NCBI GenBank assembly: GCA_017524385.1
Contig: JAFWSS010000164.1
Coordinates: 1-45,618, forward strand
Origin: Prevotella sp.
GTDB lineage: Bacteria > Bacteroidota > Bacteroidia > Bacteroidales > Bacteroidaceae
Direction: 5' to 3'
Length of the DNA: 45,618 nt
Positions 7,282-15,240 of the stretch are shown here, piece after piece. The translations under genes and the position numbers were made by a program. Below the pieces are notes generated by a model. That model made no database searches. It saw only the letters and a list, made by a program, of their open reading frames with translations, and was not told the DNA's origin. Within the stretch, counting starts at the first letter, position 1, and every line of letters starts with the position of its first letter.

Positions 7282-8856
7282 TTAGAAAAATAATTTCAAT
7301 ATCAACCCAATAATCCAAATGATAAAATGGAATGGTAATGTAATGTACCAGAAAAAGGAATATAGAAAACCCCAAAAACCTCCAAACCTTTCATGAGCAT
7401 AAAAATAGAAAATCAATCCTCCTACGGCCAACATGACAACGAATCCTATGATTTGAGAAATCAGCTCACCTTTCTGCTTATCACTTTCCTCACCATCTTT
7501 TTCTTTATTTTCAGACTCGCTCTCAGCCTTTTGCCGAGACTCTGCCCTTTTGAGAGCCTCTGCCTTCTTGCGAGCTTCTGCTTTCTTGCGAGCTTCTGCT
7601 TTCTTGCGAGCTTCTGCCTTTTGACGTGCTTCTTCCTCCGCCCTCTGACGTGCTTCTTCCTCCGCCTTCTTACGTGCTTCCTCCTCCGCCTTCTTACGTG
7701 CTTCCTCAACCCTCTTCCGTGTCTCTTCTTCGACTCTCTTCCGGGCCTCTTCTTCGACTCTCTTCCGTGCTTCTTCCTCTGCCCTCTTTCTAAGCTCCCT
7801 TTCTGCCTTTTGCCGTGCTTCCTCCTCGGCTTTCTTACGTGCATCCCTTTCAATCTTGACCATTGGATCCACTTGTCCGAAGAAGTTAAAGAGGAAGAAG
7901 GCACAATCCTGCTCGGTGGCACCCATTTCCTTGGCCACCTCAGGCTCCAACAACAAGAAAACCGTATCGGCGAATCGCTGCAAGACCGGAGAATAATCAC
8001 CTGTCACATTATTTAAATATTCAAGCGCCTCGTCTTTTCCATTCTTGACGAGCGAACCAGCAGCAGCGAGCAGTTTGATGTTGTCTTCAGGATACTGGGG
8101 AAACTTGTCACCCAGAGAATATAACACCTCGGATGCCTCAACAGGTTTTTCCGCTTTCAAATAAGCCAAATAACTCCAGAACGACATCCAATAATTATCG
8201 ACCTTCGACATCTCGAATCTCTCGATGCACTTCTTGTGGTTCAAGGCGGCCAATACCAAATAGTATTTGTATTGCAATTCGTCATTAGCGAATTTCCCTG
8301 CCAGCACCCCTATACTGTCCAACTGCTGCATGATGGCCTCAACATCGTTCTTTTTCAAAGCATCATTCAACCGCTTCAGTTTGATTTTCCCAATATCAGT
8401 CAACTCGGTTTTCAATGGCCTGCGCAAAGTCATCTGTCGCACCTGCTCCAAAAGGCTGTCGGCGGTCGCCTCATCAAGTCCCAAATCAAGACGAAGCCTG
8501 TCCAACTCCATCTTTTCCGATGGTTCCAGCACATTGTCTTCATAGGCACGCTTGCAAGCATTGAGATAACGTGTCTTGCGCTCCTGCAGCATCTCCATCT
8601 CCGTCCTCTGAACAGCAACATTGGTGATGTTGTTGACCGTGGAACTGGTGTTTGAGATATTGTGCACACTATGGTCTTCATTGTGCACGTCATGGCTGTC
8701 GGCCATATGGACCTCGCCATTGAAGGCGTTGGCGTCGCCAATGTTCAGGGACGCGCTTGTGTCTTGTTGACGTGGTGATTCCTCGACAAGAGCAACACCA
8801 CATTCGGGACAAAACTTTTCGTTATGATATTGTTTGTTGCACTTTGGACAAATCAT
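7282..8856 (-). CDS. Zinc-ribbon, coiled-coil, tail-anchored membrane protein
   Basis: 524 residues. An N-terminal zinc ribbon (Cys3, 6, 16, 19) is followed by a low-complexity His/Asn stretch (30-80), a helical domain (about 85-145, ERKTRYLNACKRAYEDNVLE...) and a helical, possibly TPR-like region (150-340). A highly charged coiled coil of repeated ARKKAEEE-type units occupies about 345-450. The end is hydrophobic: one transmembrane helix at about 467-487 and another at 500-522. There is no signal peptide, so the N-terminus is probably cytoplasmic with a C-terminal anchor. The charged repeats are also tandem repeats in the DNA. I do not recognise the family. Its zinc ribbon matches in kind those of the two flanking genes, suggesting a shared complex or shared mode of recruitment. 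Confidence 0.75.
   Translation of the reverse strand: MICPKCNKQYHNEKFCPECGVALVEESPRQQDTSASLNIGDANAFNGEVHMADSHDVHNEDHSVHNISNTSSTVNNITNVAVQRTEMEMLQERKTRYLNACKRAYEDNVLEPSEKMELDRLRLDLGLDEATADSLLEQVRQMTLRRPLKTELTDIGKIKLKRLNDALKKNDVEAIMQQLDSIGVLAGKFANDELQYKYYLVLAALNHKKCIERFEMSKVDNYWMSFWSYLAYLKAEKPVEASEVLYSLGDKFPQYPEDNIKLLAAAGSLVKNGKDEALEYLNNVTGDYSPVLQRFADTVFLLLEPEVAKEMGATEQDCAFFLFNFFGQVDPMVKIERDARKKAEEEARQKAERELRKRAEEEARKRVEEEARKRVEEETRKRVEEARKKAEEEARKKAEEEARQRAEEEARQKAEARKKAEARKKAEARKKAEALKRAESRQKAESESENKEKDGEESDKQKGELISQIIGFVVMLAVGGLIFYFYAHERFGGFWGFLYSFFWYITLPFHFIIWIIGLILKLFF
7561..7712. repeat. Tandem 18-nt and 24-nt coding repeats
   Basis: About three copies of an 18-nt unit (TTGCGAGCTTCTGCTTTC on the plus strand, 7561-7620) followed by about four copies of a 24-nt unit built on ACGTGCTTC-TTCCTCCGCC (7621-7712). 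They encode the Ala/Lys/Glu/Arg coiled coil of the 524-aa protein. All unit lengths are multiples of three, so copy-number change would lengthen the rod without breaking the frame. Confidence 0.75.
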
Positions 8857-9031
8857 GATTATGCTATGGTTTTATGGGTTATTGGCTCCCGTCTCCGCGC
8901 CATTTGTAGCACTAAACATTCTTGGCAACGGGCGCACACAAATCCCGACCCTACAGACGCAATGTTTGTTGCTATGAACATTCTTTGCTTCTTATGGCCA
9001 GAGAACCGAATGATCTGTTTATTAATCCATC

Positions 9032-11794
9032 CTATAGTTTGCTGCTACACTCCGGGCAGTATAAATCGTCGTCTGAGATTTCTGAACCACAACTGGGACA
9101 GAAGCGGTGGTTTCCAGAGGCAGGCTCTGTGGGATTTACAGGCTGAGGCTCTGGTTGCTGACCCTGCGGTGGATAGGGTTGTTGCTGAGGTGCTTGCTGT
9201 ACGCCTTGCGGTGCGCCACCCATGGCCTGTGCGGCACTCAGTGAGTCGGCCTGATGGGCACGGGTGGTGTAGTTGAGGGCTTGGTCCATCGTATGGTCCA
9301 TACGGTCTTGCTGTCGTTGGGCATCCTCACGATACTCATCGGCACGTTGCTGCTGCATGGCTTGTTGGGCACTACCGACAGAAATGGCAGTATCTCTGAC
9401 CATCCCAGCCATATCCTTCGCAAAATCCATAAGGTCTGCCTTTTCCTTGGCAGCAGCTTTTTCTCTTTCCTCCGCCGCCTTGCGATCCCTTTCCGCCTGC
9501 TGCTTGAGCAACTCATTCTCACCATCCTTGCTATAAGCATTGGCCATCGCCACCTGGGCATCCCCTGCAAGATGGTCCAACTGTGCTGCACGGATTTGTT
9601 CTGCTGTCATATTGGCAAAGAGGTTGTCGCGTTTGGTTTCTCTCTGAACGTCCATACCGTGGAGCGCCTCTTCTGAGCGGTTCTGCTCTTGGCGGTCACG
9701 GAATTCTGCATCCTTCATGGCCTGCATGTTGCGCTGGGCAATGGCGGCTTTGCGTGCCAAGACCTCCACATCGTCGAATTTGTCCTGCCGTTGACGGTCG
9801 TATTCCGTCTGTGCGTTCTCACGACGCACCTGCTCCTCACGCTGGCGCTGCTGCCACTCGGCCTCTCGCCGACGCTCCTCTTGCTGCCAGGCATGGTCTT
9901 CCTCACGGATGCGACGCTGCCACACATATTCATCCTGCTGCTGGGCACGGTTGAACATACGGTTGTACTCCTGCTCCTCATGCATCCACGCACGCTCGCG
10001 CTCTTCATCCTCGATACCCCAGTTGCGGCGGCGCTGCAAGTCCTCACGCTCCCAGTCGTGGTCTTGCTTCTGGTCGCCGAGTGCCCATTGTGCCTTCAGC
10101 CGTGCGTCTTCAATGCTTTGTTGGTGCTGGATGCGCATGATCTCCGTCAACGAAATGCGCTCAATCTTTTTGTGGAGAAGAGCGTCTTCCAATGCAGCCA
10201 TCTCGTCCTCCTTCACCAACCGATTCTTCTTGAGGTCGAGGAGTGCCTCGTATACCTCTTCCTGGCTCTTGGCCTGACGAAGGCGCTTCTGAGCACTGAG
10301 CATCAGCACAAACTCCTCCATCTCGTCTTCATGCAAGAGTCTGTCTTGGTTGATCTGCTGAAGGGTGTAGCGCAAATCCTCATCGCTGACGGCCTTGTCG
10401 ATCTCCTGTTTGTTGGTCTCGATAGCCAGGCGGTTGCGGAATTCTCCCGTGCGCTGCAAGTAACCCAGTTCACGTTCCGTGCAATACAGTTCACGCTCCA
10501 CCTGGCGGAAACGCTCGAAGTCGGCAGACTGGTCGGTGATTTGCAGGATGCGGATGCACTGGATGCCCTGCATCTGCTCGTTGATCATATTTTGAATACG
10601 GATGCGCATGTTGCTGACAATCGGCAGGGGAAGGCCTTCCTGCTGATAGTCAAGATTGCGGAGCATCTGACGGAGAAGGGCCTGGATGGAAGGCATCAGC
10701 ATCTGTTGAATCTGATTGGTGGTCACGCTGTCGCTGTCGGCCAGGTAATTGGCAAGAAACAGGTTGATGTTCGTGATTTGCATCTGCAAGGAAACGGCGA
10801 TGTCAACATCAAGAATTTTAGTCTCCACTGTGAAAGGAGCGAAATCGATGCCTCCTTCCGGATTCTTCTTCCCACCAAAGGTAAGCGTTATCAAACGATC
10901 ACTCACCAAATACACACGAACGAGTTTTGCCTGGTTGTTTTCTCTCAAGATACGCTCCACCCGCTCCTGACGCGCGCGTCTCTTCTGCTCTGTCTCACCT
11001 TTCTTGTTGCCAAAGAAGAAGCGGCGGATGGTGCTCAGTGCGATGCCGATGGTGCCGAATAGGCCACGGTCCATGAAAGACTCTCCCTGTCGCTGACGAC
11101 GCTCCTCGTAATCCAACTGCTGCTCGGCGGCTTCTCGCTCCGCCATTCTCTCTGCCTCTGTTTTCGCATAGAACGTATAGGCTCCCCCGGAAAGCATTCC
11201 TACCAAATTGCCATCTAAATAAACAATGGCAGAACAGCCTTCCTGGATGATGACGCCTCTCATCTCCTCAATCTCGTAGAACTCGCTTTCAGTCACCCGA
11301 CGGGCAATCTGACCCGGCTGGATGCTCCATATGGCTCGTCCGCGCACCACGTCGATGCCATCGATGGCCTCTTGGTTGCGTCGGTCACGCACTCGTTCGG
11401 CATCACGCTCGGCCTGCTCTGCAGCATCGCGTGCTTGTTGGTTCTGCTCATTCTGCCTCTGGCTTTCCAATGCCTGCTGTTGCTCATTAGCAATTTCACG
11501 GTTGAGAGCACCTCCTGTAATGGCATTGGCCACCGCACGCACACCATTGGTGAACCATCCTTTCTCACCCGGCTGCCCCTGCTGCTGAGAAGGCACACTC
11601 ACTGGTGTCCCACACTTTGTGCAGAACTTCTGGCCTGGTTTCAATTCAGCTCCACATCCGGTACATTTCACAACAGTGGTCGGCTGCTTGGTAGCTGACG
11701 AAGGCTGTGGATTATTCACACTCACTGGTGTCCCACACTTTGTGCAGAACTTCTGGCCTGGTTTCAATTCGGCTCCACATTTAGAACATTTCAT
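9032..11794 (-). CDS. Triple zinc-ribbon, SPFH-like, coiled-coil protein
   Basis: 920 residues. Two nearly identical zinc ribbons open the protein (Cys3/6/17/20 and Cys44/47/58/61) and a third closes it (Cys899/902/913/916). Residues 150-425 resemble the SPFH/'virion core protein'-like family: a GRAIWSIQPGQ strand near 152, EGCSAIVYLDGNLVGML near 185-201, and a VDIAVSLQMQITNINLF strand near 330-346 before a helical segment. Residues 425-800 are a long charged coiled coil with Trp/Arg/Gln/Glu repeats. A Pro/Gln-rich linker (about 855-890) precedes the last ribbon. There is no signal peptide or clear transmembrane helix. SPFH proteins oligomerise into membrane-associated rings, so a scaffold role is plausible. 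This is the first gene after the promoter at 11,871-11,878. Confidence 0.78.
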   Translation of the reverse strand: MKCSKCGAELKPGQKFCTKCGTPVSVNNPQPSSATKQPTTVVKCTGCGAELKPGQKFCTKCGTPVSVPSQQQGQPGEKGWFTNGVRAVANAITGGALNREIANEQQQALESQRQNEQNQQARDAAEQAERDAERVRDRRNQEAIDGIDVVRGRAIWSIQPGQIARRVTESEFYEIEEMRGVIIQEGCSAIVYLDGNLVGMLSGGAYTFYAKTEAERMAEREAAEQQLDYEERRQRQGESFMDRGLFGTIGIALSTIRRFFFGNKKGETEQKRRARQERVERILRENNQAKLVRVYLVSDRLITLTFGGKKNPEGGIDFAPFTVETKILDVDIAVSLQMQITNINLFLANYLADSDSVTTNQIQQMLMPSIQALLRQMLRNLDYQQEGLPLPIVSNMRIRIQNMINEQMQGIQCIRILQITDQSADFERFRQVERELYCTERELGYLQRTGEFRNRLAIETNKQEIDKAVSDEDLRYTLQQINQDRLLHEDEMEEFVLMLSAQKRLRQAKSQEEVYEALLDLKKNRLVKEDEMAALEDALLHKKIERISLTEIMRIQHQQSIEDARLKAQWALGDQKQDHDWEREDLQRRRNWGIEDEERERAWMHEEQEYNRMFNRAQQQDEYVWQRRIREEDHAWQQEERRREAEWQQRQREEQVRRENAQTEYDRQRQDKFDDVEVLARKAAIAQRNMQAMKDAEFRDRQEQNRSEEALHGMDVQRETKRDNLFANMTAEQIRAAQLDHLAGDAQVAMANAYSKDGENELLKQQAERDRKAAEEREKAAAKEKADLMDFAKDMAGMVRDTAISVGSAQQAMQQQRADEYREDAQRQQDRMDHTMDQALNYTTRAHQADSLSAAQAMGGAPQGVQQAPQQQPYPPQGQQPEPQPVNPTEPASGNHRFCPSCGSEISDDDLYCPECSSKL
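11594..11780. repeat. 64-bp direct duplication encoding twin zinc ribbons
   Basis: Positions 594-657 and 717-780 of the 11-kb block (11594-11657, 11717-11780) are nearly identical, with one mismatch seen, at a spacing of 123 nt (41 codons). They encode the first two CxxC...CxxC ribbons of the 920-aa protein. Near-identity at DNA level points to a recent in-frame duplication or ongoing gene conversion. Confidence 0.85.
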
Positions 11795-11870
11795 AGTATA
11801 TATGTTTTTACAATATTACTGAGGTAAAGACTCACAATGGCTTGTTTTCAAAGCACACTTTATCAAAATG

Positions 11871-11878
11871 CAAAGATA
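11871..11878 (-). promoter_or_regulatory. -7 box for the zinc-ribbon/kinase cassette
   Basis: CAAAGATA on the plus strand reads TATCTTTG on the minus strand, a perfect TAnnTTTG, 77 nt upstream of the 920-aa gene. No equally good box was seen before the next three minus-strand genes, so this may drive all of them. Confidence 0.6.
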
Positions 11879-11984
11879 CATATTAATTTTTCAAAACCAC
11901 ACCTTTATCATATAGAAATGTGAAAAACATCCGGCACACAACAAGAAAATGTGTGACGGTGAGACAAAGAAAGACAAGATGCTT

Positions 11985-12307
11985 GGGGGCTGAAATCCGC
12001 CGAGCATGAAACAGTCGTGCCAGAACGTGTCTATGATGCCCACGCCAAGGATCTCGAGCCCCCATTTGGCCTTTCCTGCAACACCGGACCAGAAGTAGCT
12101 GAGTCCGAGCGCGTGCCTGCCCGACTTGCTGATGTAGCTGGGGTCGATGGTCAGAGCCTTGACACCGATACTGCCCTTGAAATACTGCTTCGCCATCCAG
12201 AGGTTGAACGTCAGCGTGTCCATACCGCATTCCTCGAAGTGGCGGCGATAGGTCTTCTCGTTGGCCGTGCCGAACGCGCCCAGCTGCGTGAAATTAGTTT
12301 TTTGCAT
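11985..12307 (-). pseudogene. Truncated DDE transposase (IS4-like)
   Basis: The frame from ATG 12307 encodes the N-terminal 105 or so residues of a Bacteroidetes transposase: MQKTNFTQLGAFGT, then FNLWMAKQYF and the conserved block KALTIDPSYISKSGRHALG followed by YFWSGVAGKAKWGLEILGVG. The full family is around 400 residues. After GGFQPP the frame continues to 11,891 with sequence that no longer looks like transposase. Only the 5' part survives, so the element is dead. It lies at the boundary between the zinc-ribbon/kinase cassette and the low-G+C polysaccharide genes, which fits a history of insertion and deletion at this point. Confidence 0.7.
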
Positions 12308-12405
12308 CACAACAAAAAGAATTAGCGTTTCGATGAACAGAGACTTGATTTTTTAGATTAACTTTGAGGCGTGCTTTGACAGAAACGTATCTGCGAGGCC
12401 TCTCT

Positions 12406-12489
12406 TTTGGCTAATTATGTCAGACATTTTTACTTTACCAATGAGTGACATCCGATGTAAAGTTATTAAACATCAAGCAATTAGCCAAA
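12406..12489. repeat. Nested inverted repeat, 84 bp
   Basis: TTTGGCTAATT (12406-12416) pairs perfectly with AATTAGCCAAA (12479-12489). Inside, ACTTTAC (12432-12438) pairs with GTAAAGT (12457-12463). The size and fold would suit a small non-autonomous element or an operator/attenuator ahead of the TagD-like gene. Confidence 0.55.
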
Positions 12490-12609
12490 TTTTTCAAGTT
12501 AATTTATGTAAAGACAAACGACATTTCTTCATATTGAATCCATCTTGAATGTTAATGAATTTAACTATAATTTACAGAACTATTGATACTTTAATAATGA
12601 AAAAAAATG

Positions 12610-12617
12610 TACCTTTG
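12610..12617 (+). promoter_or_regulatory. -7 box for the glycerophosphate gene pair
   Basis: TACCTTTG on the plus strand matches TAnnTTTG. Transcription would begin near 12,624, which excludes the upstream in-frame ATGs at 12,549 and 12,597 and supports ATG 12,681 as the start of the cytidylyltransferase. Confidence 0.6.
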
Positions 12618-12680
12618 CCAAAGAAATGGATTCTATATCAATTTAAGAAACTTAATAAATACATTTTTAATAATCATTCT

Positions 12681-13094
12681 ATGGTAATAGGCTACACGAC
12701 CGGCGTTTACGACCTTTTTCACATCGGTCACTTGAATTTGCTGAAAAATGCAAAAGGTCTATGTGATAAACTAATTGTTGGAGTCACTGTTGACGAGTTG
12801 GTTTCTTATAAGGGAAAACAAGCTATGATTCCTTTTGAAGAGAGAATAGAAATTGTTCGCAGTATTAAATATGTAGATACTGCTGTGCCACAATATGACA
12901 TGGACAAGCTTACTGCTTGTAAAAAATTAGGTGCCAGCATTTTGTTTGTTGGTGATGATTGGTATGGTACAGAAAAATGGAAGGAATATGAAAAGCAATT
13001 TGAGAAGGCAGGTATAAAGATTATTTATTTCCCATACACTAAAGGGATTTCTTCAACAAAAATCACTCAAATCCTAAATGACGTTCGTCACTAA
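12681..13094 (+). CDS. tagD: Glycerol-3-phosphate cytidylyltransferase-like protein
   Basis: 137 residues from ATG 12681, the usual length of the TagD/GCT family. Reaction in the family: CTP plus glycerol 3-phosphate gives CDP-glycerol plus diphosphate. The nucleotidyltransferase signature is clear: YTTGVYDLFHIGHLNLL near the N-terminus with the HIGH motif, then RIEIVRSIKYVD, and a terminal GISSTKIT matching the family's R/S-T-T-x-I element. It is followed 23 nt later by a CDP-glycerol glycerophosphotransferase-like gene, which would use the product. The G+C content is clearly lower than in the flanking housekeeping genes, suggesting transfer. Substrate could also be another phospho-alcohol (ethanolamine or ribitol phosphate). 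Confidence 0.85.
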   Translation: MVIGYTTGVYDLFHIGHLNLLKNAKGLCDKLIVGVTVDELVSYKGKQAMIPFEERIEIVRSIKYVDTAVPQYDMDKLTACKKLGASILFVGDDWYGTEKWKEYEKQFEKAGIKIIYFPYTKGISSTKITQILNDVRH

Positions 13095-13117
13095 GTCAAT
13101 CATAAATCAAATTTAGC

Positions 13118-14344
13118 ATGACTTTGAAAGCATCCATTATCAAGAATATTTCATATTTGAGATTCTTGTTTTATCACAAAGTATTTCTACCTTGTTTGGT
13201 TTGGAACAAAAGGAGAAAAGATAAAATAAGAATCCTCTTCGTCTTACAGTACTTAGCTGAATGGAAAACTGAGCTGCTTTATCTTGAGATGAAAAAACAT
13301 CCTAGGATAGAACCCATTATTGGGATCATTCCTTGTTTGGAGATGTCAGGCGAAGAAAACAAACTTAAAGAATACTGTAAAGATAAAGGATATGACTATT
13401 TGTCTTTAGATCCTGAAAAGACACTTGTGTCCCAGGTCCAACCCGATTTTATCATCCACCAAAAGCCATATGTTCATCTAATATATGAGAAACATCTTAT
13501 CATAAATAATATAAGCGTCCCCTGTATTATGCTGCCATATGGCATACATACAACTTTAGAAGCATATGGAATAAACTCTTATTTATCACTTAGAAGCTGG
13601 AGACATTTTTATGAGAATCAGAGCACACTAGATGCCCATAAAAAGGTACATCGGCTTAGAGGCATCAACTTCAGAGTAACAGGTCTTCCATTTTTAGACA
13701 CCCTAATACAGCCTAGTGACCAATTCCCTGATCCCTGGCAAGACAAGAAAGGGAGAAAGCGAATCATTTATGCACCTCACCATACAGTTCCCCCTTTATT
13801 TAAAAAAGGGTACAATTTTTCCACTTTTATAGAAAATGGTGAGTTTATGCTGGAAATGAGAAGAAAATATGAAAATCAAGTATATTTCGTGTTCAAACCT
13901 CACCCTTTACTTTATAATAAACTTGTCAGGATTTGGGGTAAAGAAAAGACAGATGCATATTATGCCTCATGGCGAAATGCGCCTAACAGCCACATAGAAG
14001 AGGGTCAGTATTTAGACCTTTTTAAACATTCAGACGCCATGATTCACGATTGTGGTGCATTTATGGTAGAATACCTTTTTACGGGCAACCCCGTCATGTA
14101 TTTAATTAACGAGAAGTATTCCAACGAGAACCTTTCACCTTACGTTAAAAGGGCTTTCGAATTACATAAAAAAGGAAGGACACACGCTGACATCGAACAA
14201 TTCATTCAAAACATAATAGATGGAGTGGATGAAAAAAGAGAAGAGCGTTCCAAGTTTTATGTTGAAGAACTTCTTCCTCCATACGGGAAGACAGCAAGTC
14301 AAAACATCATCAACGCTATTCTCGGTGTGGAGGATTACAAATAA
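13118..14344 (+). CDS. CDP-glycerol glycerophosphotransferase-like (TagB/TagF family)
   Basis: 408 residues. The fold is that of the Glyphos_transf (TagB/TagF) family. The second half has the nucleotide-binding Rossmann features: RIIYAPHHTVPPLF near 220, FVFKPHPLLY near 255, then a DAMIHDCGAFMVEYLFTGNPVMYL segment near 305-328 corresponding to the family's 'SD.SS..FE.....P' donor-binding element. A basic, weakly hydrophobic N-terminus (RFLFYHKVFLPCLVW) may attach it to the inner membrane. In Gram-positives these enzymes build teichoic acid. In Gram-negatives they add glycerol phosphate to capsular or O-antigen sugars, the more likely role here. It is coupled to the tagD-like gene and has equally low G+C. 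Confidence 0.8.
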   Translation: MTLKASIIKNISYLRFLFYHKVFLPCLVWNKRRKDKIRILFVLQYLAEWKTELLYLEMKKHPRIEPIIGIIPCLEMSGEENKLKEYCKDKGYDYLSLDPEKTLVSQVQPDFIIHQKPYVHLIYEKHLIINNISVPCIMLPYGIHTTLEAYGINSYLSLRSWRHFYENQSTLDAHKKVHRLRGINFRVTGLPFLDTLIQPSDQFPDPWQDKKGRKRIIYAPHHTVPPLFKKGYNFSTFIENGEFMLEMRRKYENQVYFVFKPHPLLYNKLVRIWGKEKTDAYYASWRNAPNSHIEEGQYLDLFKHSDAMIHDCGAFMVEYLFTGNPVMYLINEKYSNENLSPYVKRAFELHKKGRTHADIEQFIQNIIDGVDEKREERSKFYVEELLPPYGKTASQNIINAILGVEDYK

Positions 14345-14688
14345 CAATGGTGGCAACGCATATTCACACACTCATCTACAAGAATGTTATTATGTAACAG
14401 ATCCTAAGGGGCATCATCTGAGTTTTTCATAGTTTTGTATCCAATAACATAACTGTTTGACAATGAGCAAAGGTAAAAAATCTTTATATAGTATTTAGGG
14501 GCGTAATTACACCTCAAGTTCTAAATGTCTTTAATTCCATTCACTGAAAATCAACAAGATAGCATTATTAGGTACATTTTATAGAAAAACTCAGAATCAT
14601 TACACTGTTTGATTGGAAATTCGTGTGAATAATACAGAGTAGGTCAACGCCTCCAAGCCATGTATATCAGAAATTTCTTCATCTTGCC
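14345..14688. other. Low-G+C intergenic region, no feature seen
   Basis: I see no gene, terminator or clear repeat. Immediately beyond the MBOAT remnant, the minus strand reads MKKFLIYMAWRR and a stop (about 14,685-14,645). This may be the start of the gene that originally followed the MBOAT gene. Confidence 0.45.
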
Positions 14689-15012
14689 TTAGAATTGGAA
14701 ATAGATGAACAGATTGCCCTCGAACTCTCCCATGAATATTATCATCAGGAGCTATGCGACGCACATGATGATGTGAGAGGGAAGGAAATGACGCTCCACA
14801 TACGACGTCTTCTTGTATTCTATGAAATACTCTATGATGAAAGCAACCCCACAACCCCAGGGTGTTGGTACAGAAGGACACCAATGCCAGCATCACAAGG
14901 AAGAAGGTGACGATGCGGTTCAGCCACAGCCACCACTCCTTTTTCTTGAGTTTGTGCTTCTTCTCAAACTTACGCTGCCGCTTGTCCTTCAAGATACAGG
15001 CCACGAGGAAGA
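14689..15012 (-). pseudogene. MBOAT O-acyltransferase, C-terminal remnant
   Basis: The minus strand reads LFLVACILKDKRQRKFEKKH, then a WWLWLNRIVTFFLVMLALVSF helix and TNTLG, which is the C-terminal part of AlgI/DltB-like membrane-bound O-acyltransferases (the family's 'F.R..T' region). The frame then shifts near 14,850-14,880. The other frame continues VAFIIEYFIEYKKTSYVE..., meets an in-frame TAG (14752-14754) and ends LFIYFQF, a typical end for this family in Bacteroidales, with its TAA at 14689-14691. The N-terminal three quarters are missing. One frameshift plus one stop makes it a dead gene. Confidence 0.7.
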
Positions 15013-15173
15013 GGCCGCCGTCTCGTCGTCACCGGCGACGTGCATTTCCTGATTCCTGTCTTCTTCGTCACCTTTTCGGCATCCCTTTCCGGGAAGTGCT
15101 CCACGAGTTTTTCGTTCGTCACCACCCTCTCAGGGAGGTAATACTCTATGGCTTTGATGTATGCTTCTTTCAC
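15013..15173 (-). pseudogene. 3-oxoacyl-ACP synthase III, N-terminal remnant
   Basis: From ATG 15173 the minus strand reads MKEAYIKAIEYYLPERVVTN, then EKLVEHFPERD and KKTGIR, the beginning of a KAS III (FabH-like) protein. A one-base loss near 15,045 breaks the frame. The next frame reads HVAGDDETAA (15042-15013), exactly the block that follows GIRERH in KAS III. The similarity stops at 15,013, where MBOAT sequence begins, so a deletion has joined the two genes. The catalytic Cys-His-Asn part is gone. It lies 67 nt downstream of an acyl carrier protein gene, its natural partner. Confidence 0.72.
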
Positions 15174-15240
15174 TTCCTATCCTGTTATTTCATCCCACCG
15201 GTTATTCTGACTTCGGAACCTGTCATCCTGGTGAGAAATC

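Larger units (their letters stand above)
12308..12680. other. Intergenic region with nested inverted repeat and promoter
   Basis: No gene seen. It contains a nested inverted repeat (12406-12489) and, just before the TagD-like gene, a plus-strand TACCTTTG box (12610-12617). The base composition drops sharply in G+C after about 12,320, marking the start of the imported segment. Confidence 0.55.

Noticed and set aside
7190-7375. 61-codon hydrophobic minus-strand frame
   Set aside because: It overlaps the end of the 524-aa gene in another frame and reflects the hydrophobic codons of its membrane anchor.
9689-11062. 457-codon plus-strand frame
   Set aside because: It is the antisense of the 920-aa coiled-coil gene, opened by its repetitive Glu/Gln/Arg codons.
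12549-12680. 44-codon extension of the TagD-like protein
   Set aside because: The promoter box at 12610-12617 lies inside it, and the family starts at the MVIGYTTGVYD segment.
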